Origin: Actinomycetes bacterium
Lineage (GTDB): Bacteria > Actinomycetota > Actinomycetes > Mycobacteriales > Mycobacteriaceae
Assembly (NCBI GenBank): GCA_023418505.1
Contig: JAEZZR010000017.1
Location: forward strand, 1-64,000
Direction: 5' to 3'
Length of the DNA: 64,000 bases
The translations under genes were made by a program, and so were the position numbers. Below the pieces are notes generated by a model that was not told the DNA's origin, made no database searches, and saw only the letters and a list, made by a program, of their open reading frames with translations. Position 1 is the stretch's first letter, and every line of letters begins with the position of its first letter. Below, in pieces: positions 1-7,757 of this stretch.

Positions 1-78
1 GGACGACCAGCTCTCTACGACAACGGTATCGATACCGAGTACACCCATTCAATCGGTATCCAAAAAGGCCAAATCTAA
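1..78 (+). CDS. 3' end of an unidentified CDS (partial)
   Basis: Frame 1 is open from the window edge to a TAA at 76-78 and gives 25 residues ending in HSIGIQKGQI. Its third positions look like the codon use of the real genes here (many C or T endings: GAC, AAC, ATC, TAC, ACC). The other two forward frames are also open over this short distance, so frame choice rests on codon preference alone. Product unknown. No gene follows before the tRNA. Confidence 0.35.
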   Translation, partial: GRPALYDNGIDTEYTHSIGIQKGQI

Positions 79-201
79 CACGACTGCGACACGCCGAAGC
101 GGACACACTTTTTGACCCTTAACCCCAAAAGTATCCGCACCGCCTTTTGACCCATAATCCCCTAAACCCTTACCCCCACTTATACCCCTTGTTCAATAGC
201 G

Positions 202-236
202 AAACCCCAGGAAGATTCACCGTCTGCCTGGGGTTT
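202..236. terminator. Hairpin terminator beyond tRNA-Arg
   Basis: A perfect 10-bp inverted repeat, AAACCCCAGG (202-211) and CCTGGGGTTT (227-236), with a 15-base loop. It lies just past the 3' end of the minus-strand tRNA-Arg and could also end transcription arriving from the left edge. There is no long T run, so it is called from the stem and position. Confidence 0.6.
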
Positions 237-243
237 AATGTTG

Positions 244-316
244 TGCGCCCGAAGGGATTCGAACCCCTAACCTTCTGATCCGTAGTCAGATGCTCTATCC
301 GTTGAGCTACGGGCGC
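244..316 (-). tRNA. tRNA-Arg (anticodon ACG), copy 1
   Basis: The reverse complement folds as a standard tRNA: 7-bp acceptor stem GCGCCCG/CGGGCGC, T arm with GGTTCGAATCC, and anticodon stem-loop CTGACTACGGATCAG with anticodon ACG. A T at 244 gives discriminator base A. CCA is not encoded. The 73 bases are identical to those at 7412-7484, in the same orientation. Confidence 0.97.
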
Positions 317-451
317 TTGGATTTTCCAACGAAGAAGAACTTTACACTTGAGCCACCTTTAGCAACAAATCCCCACGCTATTAGCCTGTTTTGAGCGATA
401 TTGCCGATAAGTGCCATCTGGACGTGTTCAGTGATGTGTTAAGTGACGTAT

Positions 452-3400
452 TTAAATCTCGATCGGATACACAGGGTTCGGTACCAAGTAATACCGGTCG
501 CCACTGTCGGGGTGTAGCGCCATGGTGACGAAGTCTTTCTGTCGCAAAGTTGGCTGCATCAAGGCGTCGAGATCTTCTGCAGGGATTGCGTCACGTCCAT
601 AGCTAGCGATCACTTCTGCAACCACCTCACGCACGGTCGACCACAAGGATTCCGATGATTGGCCGGTTGTGTGGCTAATTTCGTCGACAAGCCCCGAAAT
701 GTTCGCATGGAAATTCGCGTAGTGCCCCTTATTGAGGAAGACTTCGAGATCCTGCGTCACGGTGACGGCTCCCCGGCGCGCAGGAGCCTCGTGGCCGGCC
801 TCGCGCAGACGCGGCTCGTAGATACGCAAACCCGAAAAATCGCGCAGCACGATGCCGCAATAATGCGGGGTGCGGTGTGCGAGCTTGGCAGCTGAAGGGG
901 TGCCGGACGAGGATTTGCCGAACGAGGACTTGCCGGACGAGGACGCGCCCGACGACGTTTCCTGCCACGCGACGCGAATCATCGTGTTCTGCAGGTGCGA
1001 CTCGATAGCGATGCCGTAACGCCACATCACCGGCAAAGTGGCGTGCAGTAGATCTTGGCAGTACTTGCGCAGGAAGTGTGGGTCGTTTTCGATCAGGGCC
1101 TGCAGGGGCGAGCCGGTCGTGGTGCGCACCTCGGGAGGAAGGCCACGCACAGCACATGCACTGACGGCGATTTCTTTGAGTTCGATGCCTTCTGTGGTGG
1201 TGCCTTCTATACCGGCGGTGCCTTCTATACCGGGGGTGCCTTCCGCGCTTTCGAAGCTTTCACGCCAGAGCGTCGAGAGCCCGCGCACACGACGGTAGTG
1301 CGCCTCGGGGTCTGCGTGGGTTGTGGCGGTTTCGGCGTCGTCGGCCGTCGGATCTGCGGTCGGATCTGCGTCATCTCGGAATGCCGCACCCGCTACTTCG
1401 CGCAACGAGATCACCCGACCGTCGAGAGCGAATTCTCCGACGAGCTTTGCGACGAGATTTGCCACCGCAGGCGTTCCAAGCGCCGAATCCTGGGAAATCG
1501 AACGCCTCGTGGAAGTGAGCACCACATCCAGGGCGACCTTCACATACGGTCGCTGCTTCCGGCGGTTATCTTCGTTGGCGATTACTGCTGGCTGCAGTGG
1601 AATCATCGTCCGCAACGAAATCGACGGCAAAGCTGCAAGCGAACAGCTAGAAATCAACCTCACGTGGCCATCGGCGATCTCCGAGGCGAAGTCCACGGAA
1701 ATGATGTGCTCCCACTGCCAAGGATGGACGATCAGGAGCTCGAAATTCAGTTCTGGCAGCGCAGGATCGCCAGCAGCAGAATCGGCAGCGCTAACACCAC
1801 TACCCCGCTGCAACTCCGCCCACGCTAGCGCCGCATGATGCGGGTAGTACTGCGCGAGCTGCCGGCCGATCTCGCCTTGCTCGGGAGCTCCCAGCAACAG
1901 TCGCTTTTCCACCGCCACCAACCGAAGCTCCACGGGTTGGCCGTTTTCCGGACCGTAGACGGCGCTTTCGTCGTCAGTAAAACCCCGACGCAACTTCGCC
2001 AACGGATGCACAGTGTGCCCCTCTGAGGTCAGCGAATCCACCAACGCCGACCGCAACCCCGTCGGATACTGCGCGATCAAGTCCCAATATTCGGTAGCGC
2101 CCGCGTCCGCACCAGCACCCAGCCCAGCACCCAGCCCAGCACCATGCAGCGCCACCCGCCGTTGCAGCTGCTCCACCCGCGCTGCAATCCGCACCCGCGT
2201 TTTCGCCAGCACGTCGGTAGCTTGTTGGATATCGCGCAGTACTACGTCGTTAGGCACTTCCGAAACACCCGCGGCGGTGCTGCTTTCTTGCCAGCGCTTT
2301 ACGACGTCGCCGTGAGCCACCTCCTGCGCCCGCGCAACCGCGGCCTGCCAAGCGCGCTGCTGAGTTTTCCCATGCGCAACCAGCGGATTCGGAATTGGCA
2401 CGTAATCCTGTTCGGTGACGGCGCCGGACAGCCGCATGCCAAGCACTCGTTTCAGCGGCAAGGTGTCGGCGGTGATGCGGGCGAACACTGCTTCGGAAAG
2501 CGCGTGCAGCTGCGGTTCAGACTTCGCGGAACGGGCGAATTGACTGCGCTGCTGTAATTGGTTGATGGTCGCGGCTGCGGGCTGCCAGTAGGTGGCTTCG
2601 GTGATGGAGCTGAACTCCGGGTACTGGATCAGTGTCTCTAGGCAACTTCCCAGACCCTGCCACAGATTCACCAGTAGTGGATAGGTCACTTTATCGACCA
2701 GCTTCTCCACCGAGCTCGCCTCCAACGCCGTGCCCGCGATCGCAGCCCCGAGTTGTGCGGATTCAGGGGTGGGCAAGGTGGCAAGTGGGCCGTCGGCAAG
2801 CACTCGCGAACCTCCGAAATCGCGCACCACCACCGCGTGCGGTACCCCGGCGCGCAACACCAACACCGTGTTCTGGGGGTGTGGCTCCAGCGCGAGTCCC
2901 CAGCGCGCCAACAGGTGCACTGCCGGGGATACTAGGAGTTCTGCGAGCCGTTCGAACCAGGCTGCAACGAGGGTTGCGGGTTCCGTTTCAGGGCTTGCCG
3001 AATTATTGCTTGCTGACGACAACTCGCGCATCAAATCCACCAGCACCGGCCGGCCAGACAGCGGATTTGTCGCTTGAAGTGCGGCGATGGGCAAGACTAC
3101 GTCGTTAGGCTTAAGAACTTTGGCCAATGTGCGCGCTGGATCCTCGCGCACGATCGCGCCACACTGGTGATCGGCGAAAGTGGGATCCTCGGCATGCAGG
3201 ACGCGGATGCCGGCGAGATCGCGACCGATGTAGAAGCCAGGCTCATCCTCAATGGTGCGGGGAGCCACGGAACCATCGACCTGCAAGAGCTGATCGCACG
3301 CCTGCGAAGCCACCGGCCCCACCATCGCGCCAGCCGAAATGCCGCGGATAGCGCCGGTGAGCTGTGCTTCCAGGGCTAATTTGAAGTGCGCCGAGCCCTC

Positions 3401-4288
3401 GCCGTCGTGGACGCGAACCGTACGGACCGACATGAGTGGCTCGGCGGTGACAGTGGTGGCCAATTCGATGATTGTGCCTTTGGCGAGTTCGGCGGCGAAC
3501 TTCGGCTTCAGCACCTCCGACCACTGCCACGGGTGAACCGGGACGATATGGAAGGTGGTGTTGGTGGTGGCGGTTCCGGCAAGCTCAATCCCCCGATCCC
3601 CGCATTCGGCCACGAGGTCACGCCAGAGTGCGGGCAGCTCGGAAGCTAAGGCACGGTGGACGCTAGGGGTGGAAACGTTCTGAGAAACTGGCGTGAGCTG
3701 CGTCGACTCCGAGGCCACAGCAATGAAGCGACACTGGAAAGACTCCACCTGCTCCGGCAACACGCTGCGCCAGCCCTCTCCCAAGCCCAGCGTGGTTTTC
3801 GCCCCCGGATGCCGAGGATGCCCCTCATGCACCAACTGCTCGAAGCGCGCCAGGAGGGCGGAGGTGGAATTGTCGGGCGAGCGACGTCGTAAAGCAGCTA
3901 CCAAATGCGAAAACGCATCCGTATGATCCTCCGCAGCACGCCACTGATCCGCAAACCGCGCCCGAATCCCCTGCGACGCGCGCGCCAAACCCGCAACACT
4001 ATCGTCGATCTCGCGCACCGCCCGTGCCAAATTATCGGCAGACACCCGCAACTTCCCTTCCTGCACCTGACGACGCAACCAAAGCCCCGGCCCCTCAGAA
4101 ACAACTTCGGCGAGGGCGCTCTCTGGCAGTTTCCCTTCGAAAAGCTGCTCGTCGCGAAGCGCCCGAAGGAGACGGGAGGCGATGGTGGCGCGGGCGTCGT
4201 TAGCGATTTGGACGTTTGCGTCGTTAGCGGTGGCGTCGTTAGCGAAATTGGCGCGGGGATCGTTCACAACGAAAACACTACCTGGCAC
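452..4288 (-). CDS. Bimodular IucA/IucC-family siderophore synthetase
   Basis: NRPS-independent siderophore synthetase, an ATP-dependent enzyme that joins carboxylic acids (often citrate) to amines or alcohols. Two complete IucA/IucC modules lie in tandem. Module 1 has the GHPRHPGAK motif near residue 156, HPWQW at 252-256, a following SVRT and HPQN near residue 475. Module 2 repeats these as GHTVHPLAK, HPWQW, SLRT and HLQN, and ends in VPNPVYPI. At 1278 residues it is about twice a single-module enzyme, like the double synthetase CiuE of C. diphtheriae (known family). Low-complexity inserts occur at the N-terminus (repeated AND), between modules (GAGLGAGLGAGA) and in module 2. The GTG start lacks a clear ribosome site, so the start could lie slightly downstream. 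Divergent from a methyltransferase gene. Substrates cannot be read from the sequence. Confidence 0.9.
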   Translation of the reverse strand: MPGSVFVVNDPRANFANDATANDANVQIANDARATIASRLLRALRDEQLFEGKLPESALAEVVSEGPGLWLRRQVQEGKLRVSADNLARAVREIDDSVAGLARASQGIRARFADQWRAAEDHTDAFSHLVAALRRRSPDNSTSALLARFEQLVHEGHPRHPGAKTTLGLGEGWRSVLPEQVESFQCRFIAVASESTQLTPVSQNVSTPSVHRALASELPALWRDLVAECGDRGIELAGTATTNTTFHIVPVHPWQWSEVLKPKFAAELAKGTIIELATTVTAEPLMSVRTVRVHDGEGSAHFKLALEAQLTGAIRGISAGAMVGPVASQACDQLLQVDGSVAPRTIEDEPGFYIGRDLAGIRVLHAEDPTFADHQCGAIVREDPARTLAKVLKPNDVVLPIAALQATNPLSGRPVLVDLMRELSSASNNSASPETEPATLVAAWFERLAELLVSPAVHLLARWGLALEPHPQNTVLVLRAGVPHAVVVRDFGGSRVLADGPLATLPTPESAQLGAAIAGTALEASSVEKLVDKVTYPLLVNLWQGLGSCLETLIQYPEFSSITEATYWQPAAATINQLQQRSQFARSAKSEPQLHALSEAVFARITADTLPLKRVLGMRLSGAVTEQDYVPIPNPLVAHGKTQQRAWQAAVARAQEVAHGDVVKRWQESSTAAGVSEVPNDVVLRDIQQATDVLAKTRVRIAARVEQLQRRVALHGAGLGAGLGAGADAGATEYWDLIAQYPTGLRSALVDSLTSEGHTVHPLAKLRRGFTDDESAVYGPENGQPVELRLVAVEKRLLLGAPEQGEIGRQLAQYYPHHAALAWAELQRGSGVSAADSAAGDPALPELNFELLIVHPWQWEHIISVDFASEIADGHVRLISSCSLAALPSISLRTMIPLQPAVIANEDNRRKQRPYVKVALDVVLTSTRRSISQDSALGTPAVANLVAKLVGEFALDGRVISLREVAGAAFRDDADPTADPTADDAETATTHADPEAHYRRVRGLSTLWRESFESAEGTPGIEGTAGIEGTTTEGIELKEIAVSACAVRGLPPEVRTTTGSPLQALIENDPHFLRKYCQDLLHATLPVMWRYGIAIESHLQNTMIRVAWQETSSGASSSGKSSFGKSSSGTPSAAKLAHRTPHYCGIVLRDFSGLRIYEPRLREAGHEAPARRGAVTVTQDLEVFLNKGHYANFHANISGLVDEISHTTGQSSESLWSTVREVVAEVIASYGRDAIPAEDLDALMQPTLRQKDFVTMALHPDSGDRYYLVPNPVYPIEI

Positions 4289-4303
4289 CTAATACGTTTA
4301 GGT
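4287..4303. promoter_or_regulatory. Inverted repeat, possible iron-regulator operator
   Basis: Perfect inverted repeat ACCTAA-N5-TTAGGT in the gap between the siderophore synthetase (start 4288) and the divergent methyltransferase (start 4358). It runs into TTAGGTTAA, which resembles one half of the DtxR/IdeR box (TTAGGTTAGSCTAACCTAA); the other half is poorly matched. Position over a siderophore gene fits iron control, but this is inference. Confidence 0.35.
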
Positions 4304-4357
4304 TAATCACGGGCTACAGCCCTTTCATAGGGTTGCCTAGAGTGGCATTATGGGGCT

Positions 4358-5209
4358 ATGACCTCCTCAGATTCACTACCAATGGCGAAGCGCCCGATCG
4401 AGGATGTACCAGGACACTGGCTTCTGGCTCGACTGGGCAAGCGAGTACTCCGTCCAGGTGGCAAAGAGCTAACTAGATTTCTGATCCGAAACGCCGGGAT
4501 TCCCGGTGGCGATGTGGTTGAGCTGGCGCCTGGGCTGGGCAAGACTGCACAGCTGATCGTGGCGGAGGGGCCGCGGACGTATGTGGGCGTCGACGAGGAT
4601 GCCTCTGCCGTGGCGTATACGCAGAAGCGCTTGGCCGGTGGGGATAGCGCATCTAATAGCGCGCCGAAAACTAATGTGAAAAGCGTCGAGGCGAAGAGTA
4701 TCGAGGTGAAAAACGCCGCAGCCTCGGATACTGGATGCGATGGCAACAGCAAGGACGTCGTGATCGGTGAAGCGATGCTGACCATGCAAGGCGACAAGGG
4801 CAAACACGCAATCGTCGACGAGGCCAGCCGCATCCTGCGCAGCGGTGGCCGTTATGCGATTCACGAACTCTGCATCGAACCCGACACCCTCAGCGACGAA
4901 GATAAGACCAACATCCGCAAAGCTCTTGCGCGTTCGATCAAGGTAAATGCGCGGCCGCTGACCACTGCCGAATGGTCTCAGCTGCTGGAAGAGCATGGCT
5001 TCCGAGTGGAAAAGATCGAACACGCACCGATGCACCTGCTGAAGCCACGCCGGAACATTCAGGATGAAGGGCTGCTGCGTAGTTTGAAGATTCTGTTCAA
5101 TGTGGTGCGTCAGCCGGGGGCTCGCAGGCGGGTGCTCGCGATGCGCAAAGTCTTCAACCAGTATTCAGACAACCTCGCTGCCATCGCCATCATTGCGGTG
5201 AAGGACTAG
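4358..5209 (+). CDS. Class I SAM-dependent methyltransferase
   Basis: A 283-residue protein with a Rossmann-type SAM-binding region. Motif I is VVELAPGLGKTAQ near residue 50, followed by an acidic strand end (YVGVDEDA) and a later segment ILRSGGRYAIHELCI typical of the strand 5/loop region. The C-terminal third (LLEEHGFRVEKIEHAPMHLL) resembles the substrate side of small-molecule methyltransferases. The ATG at 4358 lies 6 bases after a CATTAT box, which suits a leaderless message. It heads a likely two-gene unit with the cupin 40 bases downstream and is divergent from the siderophore synthetase, so the three may respond to the same signal. The substrate is unknown; a role in siderophore modification is only a guess from context. 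Confidence 0.8.
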   Translation: MTSSDSLPMAKRPIEDVPGHWLLARLGKRVLRPGGKELTRFLIRNAGIPGGDVVELAPGLGKTAQLIVAEGPRTYVGVDEDASAVAYTQKRLAGGDSASNSAPKTNVKSVEAKSIEVKNAAASDTGCDGNSKDVVIGEAMLTMQGDKGKHAIVDEASRILRSGGRYAIHELCIEPDTLSDEDKTNIRKALARSIKVNARPLTTAEWSQLLEEHGFRVEKIEHAPMHLLKPRRNIQDEGLLRSLKILFNVVRQPGARRRVLAMRKVFNQYSDNLAAIAIIAVKD

Positions 5210-5249
5210 TTGGGGTTTCTACTATTACCGGCAACTAGGAGCAACCATC

Positions 5250-5762
5250 ATGCAACACGATAAGCAGCAACAATCCGGTGAGCCGCAACCTCACACCGAC
5301 GCGCAATCCGAGGATCCGATAGCTACGGATGTGCACCCTGGGGATCCACTACCCACCGATCCCTGGCGCCAAGCCGTCTCCGATACGACAATGAACTCCG
5401 GTGATGGCTGGGCATTCCTCACTGGCCTCCAGCAACCGCATTCAAACGCAAACCCGAAGAAAAGCGCCCATCGTCCAACCCCTCAGATCAAGATGGCTGG
5501 CATCGTCGACGGCGCGCGCGTGATTCGCCTATCGTTCCGCCCCGGCGACGTCATGGCCGATCACCGCGCCTCGCTCCCCATCCTGATTTTCGGCCAGACG
5601 GGCAGCATCACGGTCACCGTCGGCGCCGACACCGACACCCTCGACTCCTTCACCCTCACGCCCGGCACCGCCCTCAGCATCGAGGCCAACAAAGTCCACG
5701 CACTTCGCGCCGACCACGCGGCCACCGCCACCCTCGTCGTCCTCACCGGCTCCCCTGGTTAA
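5250..5762 (+). CDS. Cupin-domain protein
   Basis: 170 residues. The first ~75 are hydrophilic and probably disordered (rich in Q, P, D, T). From about residue 80 a single small cupin barrel is visible: RLSFRPGDVMADHRASLPIL, then a glycine turn (GQTGSITVTVG), LTPGTALSIEANKVHALRA and a final hydrophobic strand. The cupin motif 1 histidines are incomplete (one DH pair) and the second motif retains one H, so metal binding is uncertain. Ribosome site AGGAG lies 7 bases before the ATG. Transcribed with the upstream methyltransferase. Function unknown; such small cupins are often ligand-binding or regulatory. Confidence 0.75.
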   Translation: MQHDKQQQSGEPQPHTDAQSEDPIATDVHPGDPLPTDPWRQAVSDTTMNSGDGWAFLTGLQQPHSNANPKKSAHRPTPQIKMAGIVDGARVIRLSFRPGDVMADHRASLPILIFGQTGSITVTVGADTDTLDSFTLTPGTALSIEANKVHALRADHAATATLVVLTGSPG

Positions 5763-6441
5763 AACACCGCCCTGACGCTTACTCGCCTTGGCTTGAGTAT
5801 GTGCTTTACGACGGTAGAAAACACCAAGATGCAGTTTGCACAGTATCTACCGAGAAAACAGCCTGCTTTCCCGGTTTTACTGTGCATTGCGCACCATGAG
5901 GGTGCAGAAACGTCCAAAGATCTTCGTAAGACCGAGCGGAAACAGCCAAATGAATGTGCATTTCTGCATCCTCATGATGCAAAAACGCACAATATTTTCC
6001 CCAAAACCGCCATTTTCTGGCAACATTTCTGTGCAAACTGCACCCTCGATGGTGCGAAACGCACAACAATTTCGCGATTTAAGCCGAATTTTGATGAAAT
6101 TACTGTGCAATCTGCACCATGGCAAAATCCGCGCTTTAAATTAAATCGTCACAGTGTCGAAATAGACGCTAGGATTACTTACGCGACAAATTCCATAGCC
6201 TTAAATTGCGAGTGCTAAAAATGCATACCCAGGCAAACACTTTCGAATATTTAAGCTAAGCCAGGGCGTTCGCCTCGTCTGCCTTACTTAGACACCATCA
6301 TCAATTTAAATACCGTCGAAGACGGGTCGGATCCGCGCAGAGCGCTAACATACCCACTAAAACGCTAACGGACCCCCGGCGGGGCTAACCCCGAGCTAAC
6401 GCACCCCAGCAGAGCTTCGGCTTCAGCTGAGAGCAAGACTG
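5763..6441. other. Gene-free stretch with repeat cluster
   Basis: About 680 bases without a convincing gene. The first half holds the palindromic repeat cluster annotated separately and a copy of the GCTTTACGACG motif at 5803-5813. The second half is AT-rich up to about 6320 and then has several GCTAAC hexamers (6350-6400) within C-rich sequence. Short open frames here have poor codon use and no ribosome site. Confidence 0.6.
5828..6116. repeat. Degenerate palindromic repeat cluster, ~74-bp period
   Basis: Four direct copies begin with TGTGCA at 5881, 5955, 6030 and 6102 (spacing 74, 75 and 72), and an inverted copy lies at 5828-5844. The best unit (6030-6066) folds as TGTGC-GCACC / GGTGC-GCACA with a symmetric 5-base internal loop and a 6-base tip, then about 35 bases of unrelated AT-rich sequence. 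Copies are only about 70% identical, and the last is truncated. A 17-base piece of the last copy (6100-6116) recurs exactly at 29707-29723. Confidence 0.7.
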
Positions 6442-6606
6442 TCAGCTAACCTTCTTCCTGCTCCACCACATACGCTTCGGCTTCTCGGCTGGAAACCCAA
6501 ACTGCGGCCTTGGATTTTCCGCAAAGTATTGTGCTGGGCTTCTACGAAGCATCCTTATTTTTTCTTCGTAAGTAACGTCAAAGCTTGTTTTCTTGCGAGA
6601 TTCCAT
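6442..6606 (-). CDS. Small basic protein, 54 aa, downstream of GAF protein
   Basis: Encodes 54 residues beginning MESRKKTSFDVTYEEKIR and ending PKRMWWSRKKVS. It is strongly basic, with an internal LRRSPAQYFAENPRPQFGFP and a WW pair near the end. The ATG is preceded by GAAAGG at about 9 bases. It begins 24 bases after the stop of the GAF membrane protein on the same strand, so the two probably form an operon. No family recognised. Support comes from coding-like codons, a ribosome site and operon position. Confidence 0.6.
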   Translation of the reverse strand: MESRKKTSFDVTYEEKIRMLRRSPAQYFAENPRPQFGFPAEKPKRMWWSRKKVS

Positions 6607-6629
6607 TTCACACCGCCTTTCTCTGCCCT

Positions 6630-7343
6630 TTATTCGCTGATTTTACCTAGTGGCTCGAAGACCTTCACACTTATTGTCTTCATATCGCCTTGTACAAGAA
6701 AGATGGTTGCGAGCTTAGCTCCAAAATTAGCCAGCAGGTTCAGATCTAAGTCAGTGAAGCCGTTTTTCTGTTTAGCGTCGACCGTGATAACTCCAAACAA
6801 GGTGTCACCTGCATAAACAGGTGCTGTCACGAACGATCTGTAAACAAGATTCTCCCTGCTGTCTTCCCCGTCTAGTTCAGTCTTCGTATCATTGATGATC
6901 CTTCCTCGTCCTGACGCTGCGAGCTGCAACGTAACGGACTCCGGAGTGAATTTTCTGCTGGACGGATGCCCCATTTCCCCAATTCGACCCCATTTTGCTG
7001 CACTGAGAATGCGCTGATCCTCACATTCAACCTGGAAAAAGTTCACAGACACACCTTGTGCCGGACCGACTCGATTTCTTACGAATTCCAAGATAAGGCC
7101 CCTCGCTCCAGAAAGAAGCTCCTGCTGCTCATCATCCCTTCGATTCATCAGAAAACTTCGATACGTAATGGCAAGCAGACCTACAATAACGCCGCTCGCC
7201 AGGCATGATAGGCGTATAGTTCCCATGTAGATCGAGCCGATAGTAAGTAGCACTGCACTCAAGAATGTAGCTGCGTCAGCCCAGTAATCACTTCTATTGC
7301 CGAGCCATGTAATCCACTTAGGCTCGGGAAATACTTCGGCCAA
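6630..7343 (-). CDS. Membrane-anchored GAF-domain protein
   Basis: 237 residues. Two hydrophobic segments at about 22-42 and 44-64 (ATFLSAVLLTIGSIYMG; LSCLASGVIVGLLAITY) form a hairpin anchor, followed by a charged linker (MNRRDDEQQE). Residues ~75-225 look like a GAF domain: FFQVECEDQRILSAAKW, a central linker with SRKFTPESVTLQLAASGRG, then YRSFVTAPVYAGDTLFGVITVD and a final helix. No output domain (kinase, GGDEF, HTH) is attached, so it may sense a small ligand and act through a partner, perhaps the 54-aa protein downstream. Gene start lies about 70 bases from tRNA-Arg. Role unknown. Confidence 0.75.
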   Translation of the reverse strand: MAEVFPEPKWITWLGNRSDYWADAATFLSAVLLTIGSIYMGTIRLSCLASGVIVGLLAITYRSFLMNRRDDEQQELLSGARGLILEFVRNRVGPAQGVSVNFFQVECEDQRILSAAKWGRIGEMGHPSSRKFTPESVTLQLAASGRGRIINDTKTELDGEDSRENLVYRSFVTAPVYAGDTLFGVITVDAKQKNGFTDLDLNLLANFGAKLATIFLVQGDMKTISVKVFEPLGKISE

Positions 7344-7411
7344 TCCGCCCCCTTAATAGCCCCTTACCCACCGAACGTCTCCCCCGTTACGTTCTATAAG
7401 AGCGTAAAGCG

Positions 7412-7484
7412 TGCGCCCGAAGGGATTCGAACCCCTAACCTTCTGATCCGTAGTCAGATGCTCTATCCGTTGAGCTACGGGCGC
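7412..7484 (-). tRNA. tRNA-Arg (anticodon ACG), copy 2
   Basis: Identical over all 73 bases to the tRNA at 244-316 and in the same orientation. Only two flanking bases on the 3' side are also shared, so the repeat ends at the gene borders. It lies one base from tRNA-Ser(GCT), with which it is probably co-transcribed, so this looks like the original locus. Confidence 0.97.
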
Positions 7485-7485
7485 G

Positions 7486-7572
7486 CGGAGGCGAGAGGAT
7501 TCGAACCTCCGGTCCGCTAACGCAGACAACTCCTTAGCAGGGAGCCCCATTCGGCCACTCTGGCACGCCTCC
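7486..7572 (-). tRNA. tRNA-Ser (anticodon GCT)
   Basis: The reverse complement begins GGAGGCG and ends CGCCTCC plus discriminator G, as for serine tRNAs. Anticodon stem-loop CTCCCTGCTAAGGAG carries GCT. A long variable arm is present, and the T arm has GGTTCGAATCC. Confidence 0.96.
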
Positions 7573-7744
7573 ACAGTCGCAATGACCATGGCTAATTAAG
7601 CCGAAAAGTAGCATACATAAACAAAACCCAAATTAGCAACCAGTTAGGCATCGCGCAGACAATGTGGTTTGAAGTGGTTTCGAGAGGATGCCACCACCAA
7701 CAGCACCGCCAACACCACCCAACAACCGCCCTACCCCAGCAGAG

Positions 7745-7757
7745 TACTGTTAACCCC
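7745..7757 (+). promoter_or_regulatory. -10 box of a probable leaderless promoter
   Basis: TACTGT (7745-7750) followed by 7 bases and then the ATG at 7758. Transcription would begin at or next to the start codon. No ribosome site is present in this gap. Confidence 0.5.

Noticed and set aside
1055..1828. Plus-strand frame opposite the siderophore synthetase
   Set aside because: Antisense to conserved synthetase motifs, with no recognisable domain or start signal.
4190..4260. CGTCGTTAGCG triplet repeat as further copies of the over-represented motif
   Set aside because: These three copies form a local tandem repeat encoding AND-repeats and differ from the motif at the end, so they were not counted.
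5828..6116. CRISPR array
   Set aside because: Spacing of repeat and gap is CRISPR-like, but units are only about 70% identical, one is inverted, one truncated, and no cas gene is present in 64 kb. Reported as a degenerate palindromic cluster instead.
6350..6400. Repeated GCTAAC hexamers as an operator array
   Set aside because: Spacing is irregular and the hexamer is short; not enough to call.
244..7484. Integrated prophage or ICE between the tRNA-Arg copies
   Set aside because: No integrase, excisionase, relaxase or phage structural gene lies between them, and the repeat covers the whole tRNA instead of the usual 3' end.
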